Of a stretch of DNA of 64,000 nt, positions 13,263 to 22,629 are shown one piece after another. Location of the stretch: assembly GCA_004794785.1 (NCBI GenBank), contig SJOL01003040.1, forward strand, positions 1,040,997-1,104,996, in the 5' to 3' direction. The DNA comes from Opisthorchis felineus (Eukaryota; Platyhelminthes; Trematoda; Opisthorchiida; Opisthorchiidae). The notes under the pieces are model-generated. The model saw only the letters and a list, made by a program, of their open reading frames with translations. It ran no database searches and was not told where the DNA came from. Each line of letters starts with the position of its first letter. The stretch's first letter is position 1. Both the position numbers and the translations under genes were made by a program.

Positions 13263-14584
13263 TACAATATCGTAATGGGTGACCGTATAACGAGGCCCTA
13301 GTTTTGCATTGTTGACCGGGGAAGTTGTTGCATATGTTGCTTTAAATCAACCGTTATATTAAGCGCTAAGCTCATTCCAGAGGAAATTAAGAAGAAACTC
13401 TCATTTAGGGTGATATTTTGCCGAAAAAGTTCACCAAATAGGACGTTTTGGATGCCTATTTGAATTAGTGTTCTCTTGAGCATTAAGCTTGTCTCACTGA
13501 CGATGCTTCAATGGCGCCACACTCTCTCTTTTCAGCTCCACATTGTCACATCTTGTCACGAAACCGCAGGTAAATGGAAGGTAAATGGATTCACAAGGTG
13601 TAAATTGGCTTGAAACTTTTGTGGCTGTTGTTGCAATTAGTGGAACTCCTCGATGGATGGGCGTCCCTAAAAAGGGCATAACTTTCACCACACTTTATCA
13701 GACGTCAAGTTGGGCTTGACAACAGTGGTTTTGCAGTTGTCATTTCTGGTGGGATGTTTAAATTTCCGACAACAATTCTCGAAGTGCTTTTGTTATATAA
13801 ATGTCAGAATGCCCAACGTCGGGTTGTACAGTCTGACTACAATTTGTCACCGTCCCGTTTTTTATACAGAAATGTCAAGTACTCACGTAGGAACGAATTG
13901 TTGACTGATAAAAGGATTTCAGGTAGAATATGTCTTCGATTAAAAATAACACAATTTCATTAGATGGTACACAGATAACCAACATTTACTGAATTTTACT
14001 GGAATGTGTTTTTTTCATTTGCGACAAGCATATTAACAAATTAAAGAATCAGCTTGAGGGGCGGACAGTGAGCTGTTGAACGGGACTGGATGATTTCGGA
14101 ACCATAACTATTCACTCGTTGCGAATTTCGCAGGAAGTCAACAAACGTCATATCAGTTGATGTTTACCGAACTCAAATAGCTGTCTTCCTTGTCTGCTTA
14201 AATACGGGTATTAACCTGCGAAAACGTCTTAGATAAATGTATCTTAAAAACCCTTCTTAACTGTGTACAAACTCGGAACATACAATGCGTGTTATGCCGA
14301 TCAGTTTTAGTTCATCCTTTATAGTTAGGTTTGAGGGCGTTTCTAATATTAGGTGTAGTGTATCACAAAAAAAGAATAAACAGCACTGCTTAGGGGCGGT
14401 GACACAGCGTTTTAAGAGAACGGTACTCTATTATTTTTATTGCTTGACAGTCAGAACAGGTCTCCTGCCGCGTGAAACATTCATCTGCAAATTGGTGTTA
14501 ACGGGTAATTCTGCTCGTTTGTAGTGATCTTCAGCTGAATATGCTACAAAAAAAGGCTCGTCATGTCTCATTTAAAACCATATT
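13263..14584. other. Unrecognised sequence
   Basis: Only short frames are present. No recognised repeats, RNA genes or domains were seen. Confidence 0.4.
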
Positions 14585-14695
14585 AAATATGTCAAAGTAT
14601 GTTCCCAGACTACATTCAAGGTCGATGAAAGCTATGGACAGTACCGGTTTCATTCTTTTTGAGACTTCTCAGGCAAAATTATTCCCCAAATTTCT
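14585..14695 (-). mobile_element. Decayed minus-strand copy of the hammerhead repeat
   Basis: Read on the minus strand, 14680 to 14630 gives CCTGAGAAG, an A-rich loop, ATGAAACCGGTAC. This matches the family core CCTGATGAG..GGGCGAAACCGGTCG with mutations in the catalytic box and stem II. It sits head to head with the plus-strand copies that start near 14700. No catalytic activity is expected. Confidence 0.55.
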
Positions 14696-14727
14696 ATTAG
14701 GCTTTGGCAAAACCAATTTTTTTGCAG

Positions 14728-14775
14728 GAGAACGATAAGCCCCAATAAGGGCGAAACCGGTCGTGAGCTGTCGAA
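14728..14775 (+). ncRNA. Decayed hammerhead ribozyme core
   Basis: The 3' half (CCCCAATAAGGGCGAAACCGGTCGTGAGCTGTCG) keeps stem II, GAAA, the ACCGGT palindrome and the stem I 3' strand. The catalytic CTGATGAG has become ACGATAAG and the stem I 5' strand is missing. It is predicted inactive, but it marks the start of the tandem unit, one repeat length before the intact core at 15020-15076. Confidence 0.6.
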
Positions 14776-15019
14776 GTGTTTTCAGCAACCTTACGAGTAA
14801 TGTATTACGTTTATACACGTATCGCGATATCTCGAATATCGTAGCAACTGAAACATGAGGCGGCCTGGTGCAGCACATTCAGTTGCATGGAAACATCACA
14901 AACGAGAGATTAAGCTGGGTTCCAGGTGAGTCTCCCGCGAAACCAAACTTGTTGCAAATGGGTGTATTTTGCTAATCTCGTGTAATTTGGGTTCAAGTAG
15001 AACAGGTTGACGGAAATTC

Positions 15020-15076
15020 GGGGACTGCGCCTACCTGACGAGTCCCAAGAAGGGCGAAACCGGTTGTGGGCTGCCG
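15020..15076 (+). ncRNA. Type I hammerhead ribozyme, predicted intact
   Basis: Self-cleaving RNA motif identified by hand folding. CTGACGA (15035-15041) is the catalytic box; position 7 is tolerant in hammerheads, so C is acceptable. Stem II is GTCC/GGGC closed by a six-base loop, followed by GAAA (15056-15059). The minimal stem III is the palindrome ACCGGT, and predicted cleavage is after T15065. Stem I pairs GCCTAC (15029-15034) with GTGGGC (15066-15071), six pairs including an A-U where other copies have a G-U wobble. An asymmetric internal loop follows, as expected for natural hammerheads that use loop-loop contacts. With so short a stem III, activity would be best in a dimer. Activity itself is inference. 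Confidence 0.75.
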
Positions 15077-15174
15077 AAGTATTTTCGGCAACCTTATGAG
15101 TATTGCATTACTTCTATGAGGCTTATTTCTTACGTGACCATCAGTTTATACCTATGTTGTGATAGGCGCTCAGT

Positions 15175-16570
15175 TGCAAGGTCAAGTTGGTTTTGACAGG
15201 TGGCACGGAAAACGGCGGTCGTCTCAGCAGGTAGTAAGTCGGCATGCGTAACACATGGCCCGGCCAACTAAGCTTGCAGTGCTGGATGCTTCTTTGATGG
15301 AAGTACCCACAGTTTCACCAAAAACACCTCCAGATCACCTCAATGCGAATCCGCTAGTTCCAGCTGATTTCAATTATAGTCCTGAGATATTGGTCATCAA
15401 AGACCTAAACATGTCTCAGAATCTCCGACCAAAGTGGTGAAGTCTCTCAGCCGTACAATACGGCTCAATCTGCAGCTTGATATACGCATTTTTCAGAACC
15501 TGATGATTGAATTTTTTGATGCCAAAAGTGGCGCAACTTGGAACGCTCAATTCTGGCCCTTCAGAATCCTGAGGTGACTTCGTCTGTCACAGTACTGTCA
15601 GAGCCAGTGCANNNNNNNNNNNNNNNNNNNNNNNNNNNNNNNNNNNNNNNNNNNNNNNNNNNNNNNNNNNNNNNNNNNNNNNNNNNNNNNNNNNNNNNNN
15701 NNNNNNNNNNNNNNNNNNNNNNNNNNNNNNNNNNNNNNNNNNNNNNNNNNNNNNNNNNNNNNNNNNNNNNNNNNNNNNNNNNNNNNNNNNNNNNNNNNNN
15801 NNNNNNNNNNNNNNNNNNNNNNNNNNNNNNNNNNNNNNNNNNNNNGGACAGCAATGTCGTCTGCATTTCCAGACCAACAACGTTCTACCTCGGAGAGATC
15901 TGAACGCCGAGATTTTTGGGACCTCCTAGTGCTCACCCCGCTACCTCATCAATGACGAAATTCAGCACAAACGGAGAGAATAGAAACACTGAAAGAGAAT
16001 CATTGCTTGCGGGAAGCTTTTGAATGGCCTCCACAAAATCTCATGCCGCCACAAGTATGTTGATACAAATAACGCGTGATATTCGCGGAATTGTGGAACA
16101 TATGCCATTGTGCAAGAGGGCTAAAAAGAACTAAGCGGTCGACAGAATCGAACGCACTCTAGAAGTTAGGGAAAATCAAGTTTGAGGGGATCTATACGCA
16201 CGCTATTGCTGTAACATTTGATGGATTGTGATGATGTGGTCCAGACAGCCATTTCCCGGCCGGAATCGTGTTTGCTGTTTTCGAGTCCCTTTCCATGTGT
16301 CTTCGTAAGACGACGCAGATTAAGCGATGCAGAGTTTGATTACAATTTATGTCAAGCTGATTTTCTGTAATTACCACACTCACTGCGAGAATCGGCTTTG
16401 AAAATGCGCACGTCTGTCGATTGACTCCAGTTGGTTGGGACAGTCCCTTTCTCCCAGACAGACGCAATTAGGTTAGACAAGCACCGACTGAGGATTTCAT
16501 CTCCATCTTGAACTAAGAGGCTGGAAGTTCATCAGGATCAGTAGCTCGGTGACGCTTAAGGGCGAAAGGG
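15175..16570 (-). mobile_element. Degenerate non-LTR retrotransposon reverse transcriptase
   Basis: Minus-strand relic of a fluke-type non-LTR (RTE/CR1-like) polymerase, broken by frameshifts and stops. In element order I read LKRHRATDPDELP (16560-16523), then DEILSRCLSNLIASVWEKG with TNWSQSTDVRIFKADSRSE (about 16510-16372), then AFDSVDRLVLFS around 16140, SPFVLNFVIDEV (about 15977-15942), and the catalytic box as GNADDIAV (15870-15848; the usual Y is N). After the assembly gap come STVTDEVTSGF, RSKLRHFWHQK and LSWPGHVLRMP (15265-15233). These correspond in order to RT motifs 0-5, thumb and the C-terminal region. The endonuclease domain was not found. The element is dead; clade assignment is uncertain. 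Confidence 0.8.
15612..15845. other. Assembly gap (234 Ns)
   Basis: A run of N lies inside the reverse transcriptase relic, between the ADD catalytic box and the thumb region. Open frames that span it are artefacts. Its position in a multicopy element suggests a repeat-induced gap. Confidence 0.95.
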
Positions 16571-17550
16571 CATTCCCTTATTTGTGAAGCCATCGGAATT
16601 TAAAAGTTCAATGTCAAGAGTGGCCGGTTAAATTGTTGTTAAAATTGTTCCGCCCGGCAATTCGAGCACCCATCTTAGAGATAGGCGAACCGTTGTTTTC
16701 AGCCGCTTTTTCGCCCACCAGAGACAACTTTGAGCCTATTGCAGCATCAGCTGGAACAGATTACGCACATTCTCAGAGTTCCTCACCTCCTCCATCTCTT
16801 CAGTTTTCTGAACCCACTAGGCTTCTCGCTCCATGAAAATGCCATTTTTACTGAAGTCCGACAGCTCGTCTACTGGCATTTTACTCTCGATGAAGAAAAA
16901 TCACCCGTCGAACTTTGCTAAAAGCACGTACTTCTTCACCTGTCTGGCTCACACGAACGATAAGGTCACCGTTTGAATTCATGTACACTAAGGTGTACAA
17001 TCAATGAAATGACCCTGTAAACAAGACAACTTGCCACTTCGACAGCGACGAGTCTCAAACCGTATAATCGTAATCTCTCCGTTTTACACACAACTAAATC
17101 CAGGTTCTCCTACAAGATCCAATTGACCAAAGGAAGCGTTGAATGAAAAGGCCTTATCAACATTCAGTACTGACCGGTAAGAAGCTCTCCAAACCAGCGC
17201 AGAATATGCTAACTGCACATTTTTTCGTGTTGGTAATTCTCTGGGGTATTAAAGTACGCAACTTCCATGGCAAAAGACTCGTTACTGAAGCATTTTCACA
17301 CGGGATAAGCCATAAACTGCGCGTAAAAAACTGCCGCCATATACCTAAGTCTATATAATTCAAGCCATGGTCACCTATGGTCAGGATTCCGTAAACAGTT
17401 ACCTTAACCAGCTTTTAGTCGTCCAGGTAAGATTCATATCAGGTATAAAGGTAACTTTTACCGGAGATGAAGAGCTTAGCTACTAGGTTTTAAACTTTAA
17501 CAGTCCTCATTGAGACTACTGCATTGACTAGTGAATATCTCGCATAATTA
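16571..17550. other. Unrecognised, possibly the 5' continuation of the RT relic
   Basis: The GC-richer part at 16600-16920 has broken frames on the minus strand that could be the region upstream of the RT domain, but I cannot align it by eye. 16921-17550 shows nothing recognisable. Confidence 0.3.
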
Positions 17551-17593
17551 GTAAACATAAGTGTAACTACTCATAAGGTTGCTGAAGATTCTT

Positions 17594-17652
17594 CGACAGC
17601 CCACGACCGGTTCCGCCCTTCTTGGGGCTCATCAGGCAAGCGCAGTCCCCGA
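17594..17652 (-). ncRNA. Hammerhead ribozyme copy with a core mutation
   Basis: CTGATGAG (minus strand of 17628-17635), stem II GCCC/GGGC, the ACCGGT palindrome, and stem I GCTTGC pairing with GTGGGC through wobbles are all present. The conserved GAAA has become GGAA (17611-17614), changing an essential core adenine. Cleavage is predicted to be lost or strongly reduced although the fold is kept. Confidence 0.7.
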
Positions 17653-17904
17653 GTTTCCGTCAACCTTATGTTCTACTTGAACCTAAATTGAACTGTTTTC
17701 AAGAAATACACTCATTTGCAAATCAATTTGGTTTTGCGAGAGACTCACCTGGAACCCAGCTTAATCTCTCGTTTGTGATGTTACCATGCAACTGAATGTG
17801 CAGCACCAGGCCGCCTCATGTTCCAGTTGCTACGATATTCGAGATGAGATATCGCGATGCATGTGATTTTGCGCAATGTACTACTCATAAGGTTGCTGAA
17901 AATT

Positions 17905-17966
17905 CTTCTACAGCCCACGACCGGTTTCGCCCTTTTTGGGGCTCATCAGGCAGGCGCAGTCCCCGA
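17905..17966 (-). ncRNA. Type I hammerhead ribozyme, predicted intact
   Basis: On the minus strand, CTGATGAG (17949-17942) is followed by stem II GCCC, a loop CAAAAA, GGGC, GAAAC (17928-17924) and the ACCGGTC cleavage region, with predicted cleavage between 17919 and 17918. Stem I pairs GCCTGC, just upstream of the box, with GTGGGC just downstream of the cut: C-G, G-U, U-G, C-G, C-G, G-C. After an internal loop (UGC opposite U) two more pairs form. All core nucleotides required in hammerheads are present. This is the best candidate for an active ribozyme in the window. Confidence 0.8.
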
Positions 17967-18093
17967 GTTTTCGTCAACCTTATGTTCTACTTGGACCCAA
18001 ATTGGACTGTTTTCAAGAAATACACTCATTTGCAAATCAATTTGGTTTTGCGAGAGACTCACCTGGAACCCAGCTGAATCTCTCGTTTGTGAT

Positions 18094-18300
18094 GTGGGCT
18101 GTCGAAGAATTTTCAGCCACCTTATGAGTAGTACATTGCGTAAAATTACGTGCATCGCGATATCTCGAATATCGTAGCAACTGGAACATGAGGCGGCCTG
18201 GTGCAGCACATTCAGTTGCATGGTAACATCACAAACGAGAGATTAAGCTGGGTTCCAGGTGATTCTCTCGCAAAACCAAATTGATTTGCAAATAAGTGTA
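18094..18300 (+). mobile_element. Inverted arm of the hammerhead repeat starting at the cleavage position
   Basis: The plus-strand copy begins with GTGGGCTGTCGAAG, the first base after the predicted ribozyme cut. It runs through the unit body (CGATATCTCGAATATCG, ATGAGGCGGCCTGG, ATCACAAACGAGAG, GGGTTCCAGGTGATTC) and stops after TTTGCAAATAAGTGTA. Much of it is the reverse complement of 17780-17918, so the RNA could form a long hairpin with a loop of about 180 bases. Confidence 0.75.
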
Positions 18301-18369
18301 ACTAGTTTTCTTGCTAACAAACAGAAGTTCACTGTAAAATTTGCATATGTTTAGTGGTCGTGCACATCA

Positions 18370-18590
18370 TTGTGTGTTGATCTTCGCGGTCACAAGCACA
18401 GAAATTTCGTCTTTCCCATAAAGCCGCTGTGTGCTGAAAAGCCCAGAAGCACAGGACGGCAATTTCACTCTTATTGTGAATCAGCATGAGCACATACCTC
18501 ACAAAACTCCGGATAGTCTCGAACCCGCAACCTCCAGGCTAGTAGATTGAACACTTAACCGTTCGGCTTGAGGATGGAATATCCAGAACA
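18370..18590 (-). mobile_element. tRNA-derived SINE
   Basis: Read on the minus strand, GCCGAACGGTTAAG (18567-18554) resembles the A box of Leu or Ser tRNAs, and GGGTTCGAGAC (18526-18516) matches the B box, with the usual spacing of about 30 bases. A non-tRNA tail follows towards 18370. The acceptor stem is not closed, so this is not a working tRNA. A diverged copy of both the boxes and the tail lies at 47330-47470. It is probably a pol III-transcribed SINE mobilised by a LINE. Confidence 0.6.
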
Positions 18591-18989
18591 ATTCCCTAAC
18601 TCCCCTACACCACCAAAAGGGCTGTTTCCTCTGGAACAATCAGAGAATAGCAGTTGAGGCTGCTAGTTTCCACTCACTTTCTGATTTAGTTCTTGAGGTA
18701 GGTAAAAAAGGAGGCAGAAGATAGTTTTCTACACCTCTGTGGATTTCCAAACCCGTGTTGCCTGTATTCTGTTTCCTGTTACACATTTGCATTTTGGAAC
18801 CTCCAAAGATACCAACTGACCATCCGCGGTGTTAATCTGTGCTGTGGACATAGCAACCAAACTGACGTAACCACAAAGTTTACAATCGGTAGCCAGAAGC
18901 CAGCATCGTTTCGGGACATTATTTTAAGGTTCCACACACAGCTGTTCAATCCCAATTATAAAAGGTACGTGAGACATCTCGACCGAACT

Positions 18990-19250
18990 CACTTTTGCTC
19001 TGAAAATTTTCCAGCAACCCCTGACCGGTTTTTTCTCTCTTGGGGCTCATCAGGTAGGTGAAGTCCCCGAGTTTCCCTCAACCTTATATTTTACCTGAAC
19101 CCACATTGCACGAAATTAGGGAACTGCTGTCATTTGCATACCAACTAGGTTTTCACGGGAGCCCCAAGTGAATCTCTTGTCTGTAATATTCTTTAACTGA
19201 ATGCGCTGCACCAGGCCGCCTCATGTTTCATTTGGTAAGATATGCCAGTA
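18990..19250 (-). mobile_element. Diverged hammerhead-repeat unit
   Basis: The minus strand has CTGATGAG (19053-19046), a damaged stem II, a run of A where GAAA should be, and ACCGGTC. The upstream body follows, with AACATGAGGCGGCCTGG on the minus strand (about 19227-19211). It is predicted to be inactive. The unit ends by abutting an inverted copy at 19251. Confidence 0.7.
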
Positions 19251-19482
19251 TCGAAATTTCAGCAACCGTATGAGTAGTATGTTACGCCTATACACGGCAA
19301 CCATATTACAAAAAATGGGGAGAAATAAATTCGCCGACTGAAGAGTGTTTGGTCTTCGTTTACTGAGGAATAAGTATTTTCCTACCCTATCTTCTGGTGT
19401 CCTGTGATAATAACAAATATTCAGTTGGGTTCCAGGTGATTCTCCCGGCAAAACCTAACTGGAATGCGGATGAGTGTATAAG
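19251..19482 (+). mobile_element. Inverted hammerhead-repeat arm with an unrelated middle
   Basis: TCGAAATTTCAGCAACCGTATGAGTAGTATGTTACG (19251-19288) is the post-ribozyme part, and GTTGGGTTCCAGGTGATTCTC to GGATGAGTGTA (19424-19472) is the distal part. The roughly 110 bases between them do not match the family, so the middle has been replaced or has diverged beyond recognition. Confidence 0.55.
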
Positions 19483-21060
19483 TGGACTAACTCGAGGAAG
19501 TTCTATCCGAACCTTCCCATAGCTTTGCATCCCTCTTTCTGTGGAGTCACATATTTCTAGATGCATCAAAGCTCTTCTATTTGATTGCGCAGACAGCCAA
19601 GTTTTGGTTTGTGTACAAATTGTTGCCCATTCGGATATGTTAAGACTGGAATGTTTTGCCTCCGATTTGGTCACTCCTCTGTTCCGCCTACATAATAACT
19701 TTATCATGCGAAAAGCAAATAAGTAATAATCACATGAATCGGAAATAGCCTGATCAGTTAATTGCAGCGGACATTTTGTAGTGGATAGATGAACTGTGAT
19801 GGTCAGCGATAACATAACTGTGACCGAATTTAGTACCACTGGGCAGAATGCTGCCATGCGTTGTTTTGTTGATACTATTTATGTAACCATGGTAGCTTGG
19901 ATTTACAGTGGCAGCAAAAAAATCAAGCGGATGGACAAAAAGAAAAACGCTTGTGCTGGATGCAAAACTCGGTTAGTAAATTCATAGTGGAGTTCTGCGT
20001 CCAAACGATATGGATTCATAATTAGATAGAAAATACCCTCATTTTCAGCCACGGTGAAAGGACTGCACTCTCCACTTCCTAAGGGAGATCATCTCACGCA
20101 GACCAGGTGCCGGAATAATCCGTAAGACCACTGAACGTCAGCAACGACTTTAGTTTAGACCGTCAGCTGCCACCAATAGTGGTCTCCACCATCCTGCCTT
20201 CATGGAGTTTGCCAGGTTTCCACAATGGGCCGCATAAGCAGAAACTGTCGGTTTTCGGTGTCAAAGAGTTAAAAGATCGGAAAATACTGTATGAAATCCT
20301 TACCAATGATAAGTTCATAGTTAGCTCGTTTGCACAAAGAACCTGGCCAAAAGCTGCTACCGAAACAACTGCGTCCATTAGATAGGCAGCGCTGAGTGAG
20401 GAAACGTTTAAACCAGAAAAAGCAATGGACTACTGAAGGACACAAGTGACAATCTGGGACCGCCAGAAGAGGTTCCAGGGAGCTGATCTTACCCAAGTAA
20501 GACATTGTTTGTATTGACATCACCAGACAAAGTGGGGTCAAGAGCCGAGCAATGTGCTGAGGCAACCTGTACTCAGGTTTCAATTACACACAAAGGACAA
20601 CTTAAAAATTGACTCCCAATAAATACAACCACCAGTTTCTCACCCTGCTTTAGGTTAGCCTTAATTTTCGCGGTTTCTTCTTGAAAACTACTACCCTTCG
20701 CATCTGACCTTTAGTGTTTTCATCATGTGCATCATTAGTGATGTGAGTAGAAAATAAGATATAGCTTACTTAATGCATTCGGGGACGCATGATATCAACA
20801 CAACACGGTACTATATGTATAAAACTACACCCAGAGAAATGATACAAACCTCAAAGTATAGACTGTTCCGTCTAAACTGTTACCTGGATTGGTGTGAGTT
20901 CAATGAGAGCCAATCACGTAAGAAGATAACAGATAGTCTTGAAATGCTATATAAACGCACGCAGGCAAGGAAGAATTATCCACCCAGCTACGCACTGATG
21001 ATTTCTCTTCGTATGGTGACTAGACGTTTTCAAACCAATTGCCAAGTTCGGCGAACAGAC

Positions 21061-21090
21061 CAACAGCCAACTGATCAACAACCAATAAAC
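21061..21090 (+). repeat. Short dispersed motif, copy 1
   Basis: CAACAGCCAACTGATCAACA and following bases recur at 25853-25881 on the plus strand and at 31459-31484 on the minus strand with one to three differences. They are probably fragments of a further unrecognised repeat family. Confidence 0.5.
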
Positions 21091-21457
21091 TCACCCGAGC
21101 TGCCAGTATTTCAACACATTACCAAACACAGCTTTAAAATGTGATAAAGAAGCATGCACGGAAAAAACGGCAAATCAAAGGGAATTGACAACAAACTTGT
21201 CCGCACAAAACGTGGTCAAAAAGACACATAGGAGCTGGACAAAATCGGTTCGACAAGTTAAGGGTCAAGGGATGTACATCGAATCTGTGAGGTAGACGCA
21301 AAAATAGCGGTTTCATGCAGAGGGTTTGAGCGGTGGAAATGGGGAAATTTCGGTGAATCACACAAGTGCATCCCCCAACATTGGTGCGGTAACTGGGTAG
21401 ATAAACAAGCATAAACCTGGAGAAGAGTTAATAAACCTGTTTAAAAGCTTATCGAAA

Positions 21458-21531
21458 ACTATATGTACTATATATACTAATATACTATATATAATACTAT
21501 ATACTACCATATATGTATACTACCAATATAT
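21458..21531. repeat. TA-rich imperfect microsatellite (TATACTA-like)
   Basis: An array of TACTATATA and ATACTA words. Similar low-complexity sequence appears at 50336-50400. Confidence 0.8.
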
Positions 21532-22629
21532 GAGTCTCACAAAACACACACGCATTTGTATCCGAAATGTCCCCAGATTTGCTTTTTGGGTATATGTGAC
21601 GATAATGGTCAAGCCAATATGTGTGTTTGAGAGGACTATCAGTAAGACCACCGCCAAATGCCGAAAAGTTATCTCAACCAACGTTAGCACCAACCCGGGT
21701 CTGATGTGCGAAGAGCGCAGCTTACAGTATTCAGCTGCTAATTCTCAGGTAGAAACCGATGAAACTAAACATTCTTCAGTGATCACTCGACCCACTCGAC
21801 ATATCTTAAAATGCATTAAATCATAAAAGTAGTGAACATCCGGGAAGTTTTGTGCACGTGGAATTTAAGCACGCGTTGAAGAAAAGGAGCGTTTTTCTGA
21901 ATTGTTCAAGATTCTCTTTATCATAGGTGGAATGTGATCAAATGGTATGTACTATGAGGAGAAAATTGTGTGCGTAAACCAAATGCATGCTAATAGGTGG
22001 GACAGTTGGAGAAAATATCCAGATGCAGGCCCATATGAGTCACGTATATACTACCATGTTATATAGATATTTGTGAAAACAAGGGACAACATAAAATATA
22101 CGAGGCGATAACAGGTAAGTCCTTCGAAAAGCCTTGAGCAAGACATCCATTTAAGTTAGGGAACATTAAGGCTGGGAATCAGATCTCATTGCCAGGAACG
22201 CAATGCACTCCTAGACATTTATAAAAAGCATCCATGTAAAGAAGAGAGGGATTACGCAACCCTTAATTCTTGGTGTGAAGACAGCATCCCATGTTTATTA
22301 GAAACGTCCTCTTGAAAACCTCTTTGAATAAAGATATTACTCTTTAAAATCTTTTAGAAATGGAATATTCAGCCCTTTTCCATTGTAATTGAGAAAGAAA
22401 CCATCAATCAGAAACAAAAACACCACAGCAGTAATGAGTAAAGATGTCATCTTGGACATGATTCCATTGTATCCTCTGTGAACTGGACCAAATTCGGCTC
22501 ACCAAAGTTGGACCGAGACGTGGCAAATGACCCTCAGTTTGCGGTTCTGTAAAACTTGCCCGAACTGATCGACTTTTGCTGCGATACCAGGGTGCTTTAG
22601 CTGAAGCAAATAATCATTCGAAATCTGTG

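Larger units (their letters stand above)
14700..15125 (+). mobile_element. Hammerhead-bearing repeat, tandem partial dimer
   Basis: The segment holds a 3' part of one unit, a complete unit and a following tail. It starts with a GGCAAAACCAATTT block, then a ribozyme core (GAAACCGGTC at 14753-14762), then about 303 bp of unit, then a second core (GAAACCGGTT at 15056-15065) and the shared tail TTTTCGGCAACCTTATGAGTA. The body contains CGATATCTCGAATATCG, ATGAGGCGGCCTGGTGCAGC and GGGTTCCAGGTGAGTCTC, all present in other copies in this window. The ribozyme-unit-ribozyme order is the layout described for retrozymes, Penelope pLTR repeats and schistosome SM-alpha. No protein is encoded. Which of these classes it belongs to is not decided by the sequence. 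Confidence 0.75.
17551..18093 (-). mobile_element. Hammerhead-bearing repeat, tandem dimer on minus strand
   Basis: Two units are joined head to tail. Read on the minus strand from 18093, the order is ATCACAAACGAGAG, GGGTTCCAGGTGAGTCTC, the TTTGCAAATGAGTGTA block, ribozyme, unit body with ATGAGGCGGCCTGG and CGATATCTC, then a second ATCACAAACGAGAG...ribozyme and the tail. The two predicted cleavage points (17919/17918 and 17605/17604) are 314 bp apart, one unit. The left end (AGTAAACATAAGTGTAACTACTCATAAGG) corresponds to the unit part just after the ribozyme. An inverted copy starts immediately at 18094. Confidence 0.8.

Noticed and set aside
15538..15936. Several overlapping ORFs across the N gap
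   Set aside because: They are open only because the unknown bases are translated as X. The minus-strand content is the RT relic.
17796..18221. Multiple open frames on both strands containing [13 protein letters not shown] peptides
   Set aside because: They are translations of the hammerhead repeat, seen also at 14.7, 31.4 and 46.9 kb, not proteins.
19387..19857. 156-codon minus-strand frame, the longest uninterrupted one
   Set aside because: Its C-terminal part is translated hammerhead-repeat sequence and the rest has no motif. A frame of this length is within chance for the window.
21458..21531. Direct TA-rich repeats as a CRISPR array
   Set aside because: Units are short, overlapping and low-complexity with no unique spacers. 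The DNA is eukaryotic.
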